DNA from: Photobacterium sp. TLY01 | GTDB lineage: Bacteria; Pseudomonadota; Gammaproteobacteria; Enterobacterales; Vibrionaceae | Direction of reading: 5' to 3' | Assembly (NCBI RefSeq): GCF_021432065.1 | Contig: NZ_CP090365.1 | Location: forward strand, 744,001 to 808,000 | DNA: 64,000 nucleotides | In this document: positions 59,833-64,000 of the stretch, in pieces | Position numbering within the stretch: the stretch's first letter is position 1 | Layout of the letters: each line of letters starts with the position of its first letter | Notes under the pieces: model-generated | Told to the model about the DNA's origin: nothing | Databases searched by the model: none | What the model saw: the letters and a program-made list of their open reading frames with translations, nothing else | Translations under genes and position numbers: made by a program

Positions 59833-60663
59833 ATGACAGCGGCAGGATCACATGCTCTGGTGGTTGAAGGTGGCGCGATGCGCGGTATTTTTGCCGCCGG
59901 GGTGCTGGATGGCTTCCTTGAGCAAGACTACCGGCCATTTGATTTCTGCATCGGTGTCTCGGCCGGTTCCACCAATCTTGCGGCCTGGCTGGCAAATCAG
60001 CATGGCCGGAATTATAAAGTGATCACGGATTATTCCTGCCGCCCTGAATTTATCAGTTTGCGTAAATTCGTGCGTGGCGGGCACTGGCTGGATCTCGACT
60101 GGTTGTGGCAGATCACCATCAATGAAATCCGTTTGGATCTGGATGCTTTCGCCGCACAACCCATGCCTTTGTACGTGGTCACGACCCGAGTCTCTAGCGG
60201 AGAGGCGGTTTATACTCAAGCCACAGCAGGTAATCTGGAACAATTGCTGAAAGCCTCTTGCTCTGTGCCGGTTGCCTACCGGGATTATCCGCTGCTCAAT
60301 GGCGATGCCATGACGGACGGCGGGGTAGCCGATTCCATTCCTGTCATCAAGGCCTATGACATGGGAGCCCGGGAAATCACGGTGATTTTGTCACGTCCTC
60401 TGGGCTACCGGAAAAAAACCAGCAAAGCGAGTTGGTTCCTCCGCCGCATGCTGGCAGATACCCCTGAATTGGCGCGGGTGATGATGCAGCGCGCCGACAA
60501 TTACAATCAAGCCATTGCGTTTATCGAGAACCCGCCGCAAGACTGCCGTATTCATGTGATCGCACCGCCGGCAGAATTTGATGTCGGCCGCATGACCACA
60601 GACAAAAAACGGTTAGATACCGGCTATCAGATGGGCCTGGCGGCGGCACTCGCCGGGCGATAA
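59833..60663 (+). CDS. patatin-like phospholipase
   Basis: A 276-aa patatin: glycine-rich LVVEGGAMRGIFAAG (oxyanion hole), nucleophile Ser in GVSAGSTNLAAWL (~46) and the Asp of MTDGGVADSIPV (~158). RssA-type bacterial patatins are cytoplasmic acyl hydrolases of phospholipid or lipid A. GGAGAGAGGG is upstream. It could be cotranscribed with the methyltransferase. Confidence 0.92.
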   Translation: MTAAGSHALVVEGGAMRGIFAAGVLDGFLEQDYRPFDFCIGVSAGSTNLAAWLANQHGRNYKVITDYSCRPEFISLRKFVRGGHWLDLDWLWQITINEIRLDLDAFAAQPMPLYVVTTRVSSGEAVYTQATAGNLEQLLKASCSVPVAYRDYPLLNGDAMTDGGVADSIPVIKAYDMGAREITVILSRPLGYRKKTSKASWFLRRMLADTPELARVMMQRADNYNQAIAFIENPPQDCRIHVIAPPAEFDVGRMTTDKKRLDTGYQMGLAAALAGR

Positions 60664-60702
60664 GCCTGTTCAGATCAAACACTCAATCACGACAGGGACA
60701 GT

Positions 60703-61236
60703 ATGATTTTTCACAATTTTGCACCGGCAACATTAGCGCAACAGTTTCAGCTTTCTCCCCAGGCGGCAGACTGCCTGTCGGCTTATTTGGTGACGTTACC
60801 AGAAGCTGAAATACCGAGCATTTCTGGTGTCAGCGCAGATTATTTCTGTGCTGACAAAGAAAACGCAGACATTTGCGCCGAACTGGTACGAAAAGGGGAA
60901 AAGCAAGCCAGCTGTAGTATGAAGTACTGGTATCAGACTGGTGGCAAGGAAGGACCAGAGCCGATGCCGCAGGTCGGCCATTTACAGGTGGTCACGGATT
61001 GGGCGGGCGTCCCGGTTGCGATCACGCAAATGACCCGGGTGACAGAAGCCCGGTTCAGCGATGTGACAGCTGAGTTTGCGGCCGCTGAAGGCGAGGGTGA
61101 TAAATCGCTGCGCTGGTGGCGTAATGCCCACTGGCAGTTTTTCAGTGCTGAGTGCGAAGAGCTGGGTATTGAGATGAGCGAGGACACTGTGCTGGTCCTG
61201 GAACATTTTCGAACTGTATGGGCGAAACCTGCCTGA
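60703..61236 (+). CDS. ASCH domain protein
   Basis: A 177-aa protein with an ASCH domain (~65-177): GPEPMPQVGHLQVVTDWAG, QMTRVTEARFSDV and WWRNAHWQFF. ASCH proteins have RNA-associated or amidohydrolase activities in the few known cases; N4-acetylcytidine hydrolase is one. The preceding ~40 residues are unusual. Monocistronic. Confidence 0.85.
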   Translation: MIFHNFAPATLAQQFQLSPQAADCLSAYLVTLPEAEIPSISGVSADYFCADKENADICAELVRKGEKQASCSMKYWYQTGGKEGPEPMPQVGHLQVVTDWAGVPVAITQMTRVTEARFSDVTAEFAAAEGEGDKSLRWWRNAHWQFFSAECEELGIEMSEDTVLVLEHFRTVWAKPA

Positions 61237-61432
61237 TTTCTGTAATGAACTGCCGTAAGTTGCGCTGACATCAAGCCTGATATCAGGGGTTTACTTTTTT
61301 GCTCTGCTATCTTTATCACAGCGGCCGGCATCAGTGGCCGCCCTTATCGTCGGCCAATCTCAAAGGGTGTTTCTGATACGCGAATGAGATTGTCTGGCAA
61401 GTCAGGTGATTTGACTTCACGGCAGGGCATGC

Positions 61433-62749
61433 ATGAAAACACACTGGTTAAATCGTTGGGAAGCGGTCAGGAGCAGTTTCTGGTTCGTCCCTGCCATGAT
61501 GGTGATCATCGCCATCGGTCTGGCCCGGATTGTCGTGACCCTGGATCATCAGCTGGTGCATTTTTCTCTGACGTTGCCTGATGTCGGTTTCACGGGAGGC
61601 GCAGAGGGAGCACGCAGCGTGCTGTCGACGATTGCGGGCTCTATGGTAACGGTAGCCGGGGTGGCTTTTTCAATCACCATCGTGGCATTGACGCTGGCTT
61701 CGTCTCAGTTTGGCCCCCGCTTGCTGCGAAATTTTATGCGCGATCCCGGCAATCAGTATGTGCTTGGCACCTTCATAGCGACGTTTATCTATTGCCTGCT
61801 TGTCTTAAGCAGTGTGACCCATGCCAATGGCAATGAGTTCGTTCCCCGCATTGCGGTCAATCTGGCCTTGTTACTGGCCATGTTGAATGTCGCAGTTCTG
61901 ATTTATTTCATTCACCATGTGGCTACCTCGATTCAGGCGGATAATGTCGTAAATAGCGTGTATGAGGAGCTGAATCAGTACATTGAACAATTTTTTCCAG
62001 ATGAGCTTGGTGAATCTGAACCAGAACCCTTTCAGACTGATCGCAATCTAACCAGGATGTTTCATCATGTGGTCACGGCAGACAGTGAAGGTTACCTGCA
62101 AGCCCTAGACAGACAATGTTTATGTCAGCTCGCGCAGCAGTTTGATTGCCGGATTGAGCTGGGTTACCGGGCCGGGGAGTTTATCGTCAAAGATGGTTCA
62201 ATCGCGGTTGTGCACTCTGATACTGAGCCGGAAGAAGATCTGGATACGCAGCTTCGCGATTGTATGATTGTGGGTAAATTGCGCACTCCGGAACAAGACC
62301 CCGAATTTGCAGTTTATCAATTGGTTGAAGTAGCCGTCAGAGCATTGTCGCCGGGTATCAATGACCCCTTTACAGCCATGACCTGCGTCGACAGACTCAG
62401 TGCAATACTTTGCTCACTGACAGGCCGGTCATTTCATTCTGCACGCTGGTTTGACGATGAGGGACAGTTGCGGCTGGAAGAACCGCCTCTGACGTTTACC
62501 GGGATACTCAATGCCGCCTTTGATCAGATTCGTCAACATGGCAAATCGGATACGGCGGTGACTATCCGGCTGCTTGAAAGCCTTAGCCGGATTGCCAGTC
62601 ATTGCAGAACGAGTGAGCAGCAGCATGCTGTTCGTCGCCAGGCTGATATGATCCTGCGATCCAGTCATGATAGTCTGAATGAAGCACAGGATCTGGCTGA
62701 TGTTGAACAGCGGTATCAGGCGATTCTTGATGAAATACGACAGTGCTGA
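61433..62749 (+). CDS. DUF2254 membrane protein
   Basis: A 438-aa protein of DUF2254, with about four helices in the first 165 residues (FVPAMMVIIAIGLARIVV, STIAGSMVTVAGVAFSITIVAL, YVLGTFIATFIYCLL, NLALLLAMLNVAVLIYF) and a long soluble C-terminal half, typical length ~430. Function unknown; some members are near ion channels. The last stop lies only 6 bp before the convergent MarR stop. Confidence 0.87.
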   Translation: MKTHWLNRWEAVRSSFWFVPAMMVIIAIGLARIVVTLDHQLVHFSLTLPDVGFTGGAEGARSVLSTIAGSMVTVAGVAFSITIVALTLASSQFGPRLLRNFMRDPGNQYVLGTFIATFIYCLLVLSSVTHANGNEFVPRIAVNLALLLAMLNVAVLIYFIHHVATSIQADNVVNSVYEELNQYIEQFFPDELGESEPEPFQTDRNLTRMFHHVVTADSEGYLQALDRQCLCQLAQQFDCRIELGYRAGEFIVKDGSIAVVHSDTEPEEDLDTQLRDCMIVGKLRTPEQDPEFAVYQLVEVAVRALSPGINDPFTAMTCVDRLSAILCSLTGRSFHSARWFDDEGQLRLEEPPLTFTGILNAAFDQIRQHGKSDTAVTIRLLESLSRIASHCRTSEQQHAVRRQADMILRSSHDSLNEAQDLADVEQRYQAILDEIRQC

Positions 62750-62755
62750 CTGATG

Positions 62756-63247
62756 TTATTTCAATGCCGATTCATTCGCCAACAGCCATTTTCGCAGTAA
62801 ACCTGCCAGCTGTGCCTGTTCGTCTTTATCCAATGCCGTCAGCATCTGATGTTCATTTGCGACATGGGCCGTGACGGCTTTATCAACCAGTGCTTGCCCT
62901 TCATCTGTTAGCCATACCTTACAGCTGCGCCTGTCATCGTCACTCGGCTGACGATAGATCAATCCTCTGTCGGTCAGCTTATCCAGTCTGGCTGTCATCG
63001 CACCAGAAGACAGCATCACGGTGTGATAAAGCTGGGTGGGTGTAAGGGGTTCGCCGGCTCTGCGCAGCGAGGCCAGGATATCAAACTCGACCTGGCTCAG
63101 TCCGTAGCTTTTGAAAACAACATTGATGCTGTCTGTCATGATTCGTTGGGCACGATACATGCGGCCAATGATCCCCATCGGGGAGCAATCCAAATCTGGC
63201 CGGTGTTCCTGCCATTGAATCAATAGTTTATCGACATGATCTTGCAT
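62756..63247 (-). CDS. MarR family transcription regulator
   Basis: A 163-aa MarR winged-helix protein. LSQVEFDILASLRRAGEPLTP and LSSGAMTARLDKLTDRGLIYR are the DNA-binding segments. It is divergent from the EamA exporter gene, and MarR proteins commonly repress the adjacent transporter until an aromatic or toxic ligand is bound. Confidence 0.92.
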   Translation of the reverse strand: MQDHVDKLLIQWQEHRPDLDCSPMGIIGRMYRAQRIMTDSINVVFKSYGLSQVEFDILASLRRAGEPLTPTQLYHTVMLSSGAMTARLDKLTDRGLIYRQPSDDDRRSCKVWLTDEGQALVDKAVTAHVANEHQMLTALDKDEQAQLAGLLRKWLLANESALK

Positions 63248-63339
63248 AGGGTCCAGCCTGTCCGTTCTTCATGAAGCCAATATAAGGCGATTAACTTTTT
63301 AAAAAAGATACTTGATTAAAAGACAAATAGCCACTAATT

Positions 63340-63357
63340 TATCTTTAACAAAAGATA
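63340..63357. promoter_or_regulatory. inverted repeat between MarR and EamA genes
   Basis: TATCTTT-AACA-AAAGATA: 7-bp dyad in the AT-rich divergent region, 31 bp before the EamA ATG. Likely MarR operator. Confidence 0.5.
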
Positions 63358-63388
63358 TTTTGATTGAAGATTCTTAAAGGGAAGTGAA

Positions 63389-64000
63389 ATGAATTACCTG
63401 CTCGCGTTAATCGTCCCCATGCTGTGGGGCAGTACTTATGCTGCCGTCAGCTTGTTTCTGCAAGATATGTCACCTTACTGGGTGGCTGTGTGGCGGGCTT
63501 TACCTGCCGGACTGGTATTGCTTCTGATACGACCTAAGCTGCCACCGCTGAGCTGGAGCCGCATGACCTTGCTGAGCTTTTGCAATATTGCCGCTTTCTT
63601 TGTCTTGCTTTTTATCGCGGCTTATCGCCTGCCTGGCTCTGTCGCCGGCACTCTGGGGGCGACTATGCCGTTGCAGATGATGCTGCTACAGTGGCTGGGG
63701 GAAGGTAAAAAACCGGATCCGCGTTCTGTGGTGCTCGCCGTCCTGGGCTTAATCGGGGTGGGTTTACTGCTGAACCCGTCTGCAGATTTGGATCCGATTG
63801 GTACTCTGGCTGCTCTGGCTGGCACAGCACTGGTCTCTCAGTCTGCTCTCTGGATGAAACGCTGGCCGGTGAACGATGCACTGAGTTTTGCGGCCTGGCA
63901 ACTCGTGCTGGGCGGCATCATGCTGATCCCCTTCGCATGGTTTGTCGCTGGTGCTCCGGTCGCCTTGTCTGTGGATGCTATACCCGGCCTGCTGTGGTTG
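63389..64000 (+). CDS. EamA/DMT-family transporter, partial (3' end beyond window)
   Basis: The first 204 codons are open to the window edge. About six helices are seen so far, starting MNYLLALIVPMLWGSTYAAV and including GLLLNPSADLDPIGTL, as in the drug/metabolite EamA domain (typical length ~290, with two EamA repeats). The ATG follows AAGGGAAGTGAA. Likely an exporter regulated by the MarR gene. Confidence 0.85.
   Translation, partial: MNYLLALIVPMLWGSTYAAVSLFLQDMSPYWVAVWRALPAGLVLLLIRPKLPPLSWSRMTLLSFCNIAAFFVLLFIAAYRLPGSVAGTLGATMPLQMMLLQWLGEGKKPDPRSVVLAVLGLIGVGLLLNPSADLDPIGTLAALAGTALVSQSALWMKRWPVNDALSFAAWQLVLGGIMLIPFAWFVAGAPVALSVDAIPGLLWL

Overview
The window looks like chromosomal DNA of a marine gammaproteobacterium of the Vibrionaceae, most probably a Photobacterium/Grimontia/Salinivibrio-type genome of middling GC. 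The grounds are the mix of small families typical of that group (HopJ-like, two DUF2750 proteins, DUF2960, DUF3010, DUF3820, DUF1840), a VpsR-like regulator, and a HigBA2 toxin-antitoxin pair like the one in the Vibrio cholerae superintegron. Most of the window is ordinary core and shell genes in short operons separated by clear hairpin-plus-T terminators. No rRNA, tRNA or CRISPR array was seen.

Layout. 1-4.5 kb: Nudix hydrolase, YceI, FAH-fold enzyme and small conserved proteins. 4.5-10.8 kb: the most interesting locus, a Fap-like functional-amyloid module. It holds a divergent outer-membrane beta-barrel gene, two paralogous Asn/Asp-rich secreted proteins, a small secreted protein sharing their C-terminal motif, a C39 cysteine peptidase, another small secreted protein, and a VpsR-like AAA+ regulator without GAFTGA. 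Several perfect palindromes lie between these genes. 11-17 kb: a secreted endonuclease/phosphatase-fold protein, anaerobic ribonucleotide reductase nrdD (without its ATP cone) and nrdG behind an FNR-like site, a ceramidase-like membrane protein and a methyltransferase. 17-33 kb: PhoX phosphatase, lipase, acetyltransferases, a GAF-GGDEF cyclase, RhlE helicase, glycerophosphodiesterase, a small zinc-ribbon ORF, a MazG-like protein, MATE and BASS transporters, cobQ and a DAHP synthase.

33-50 kb: small enzymes and regulators, a secreted lipase-like protein with an anchored partner gene, and a LysR regulator divergent from a HisC-like aminotransferase and a HisJ-type binding protein. 50-55.6 kb is an accessory island. 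It contains a 263-bp tandem repeat (with a third, inverted copy), a small membrane protein, higBA2, a T5orf172/GIY-YIG protein, three same-orientation IS110-family remnants each just downstream of one of these cargo genes, and an intact-looking 1204-bp IS3-family element with 4-bp target duplication. 55.7-64 kb returns to ordinary genes: an epimerase-fold protein, LD-carboxypeptidase, GNAT, methyltransferase, patatin, ASCH and DUF2254 proteins, and a MarR regulator divergent from an EamA exporter that runs off the end.

How the parts fit. The 4.5-10.8 kb locus plausibly makes an extracellular amyloid matrix: Sec export of subunits, C39 processing in the periplasm, passage through the barrel, and control by a cyclic-di-GMP-type VpsR homologue. 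The GAF-GGDEF cyclase at 22.4 kb is one possible signal source, although nothing in the sequence links the two. The island reads as serial cargo acquisition followed by IS decay, possibly from an integron cassette array.
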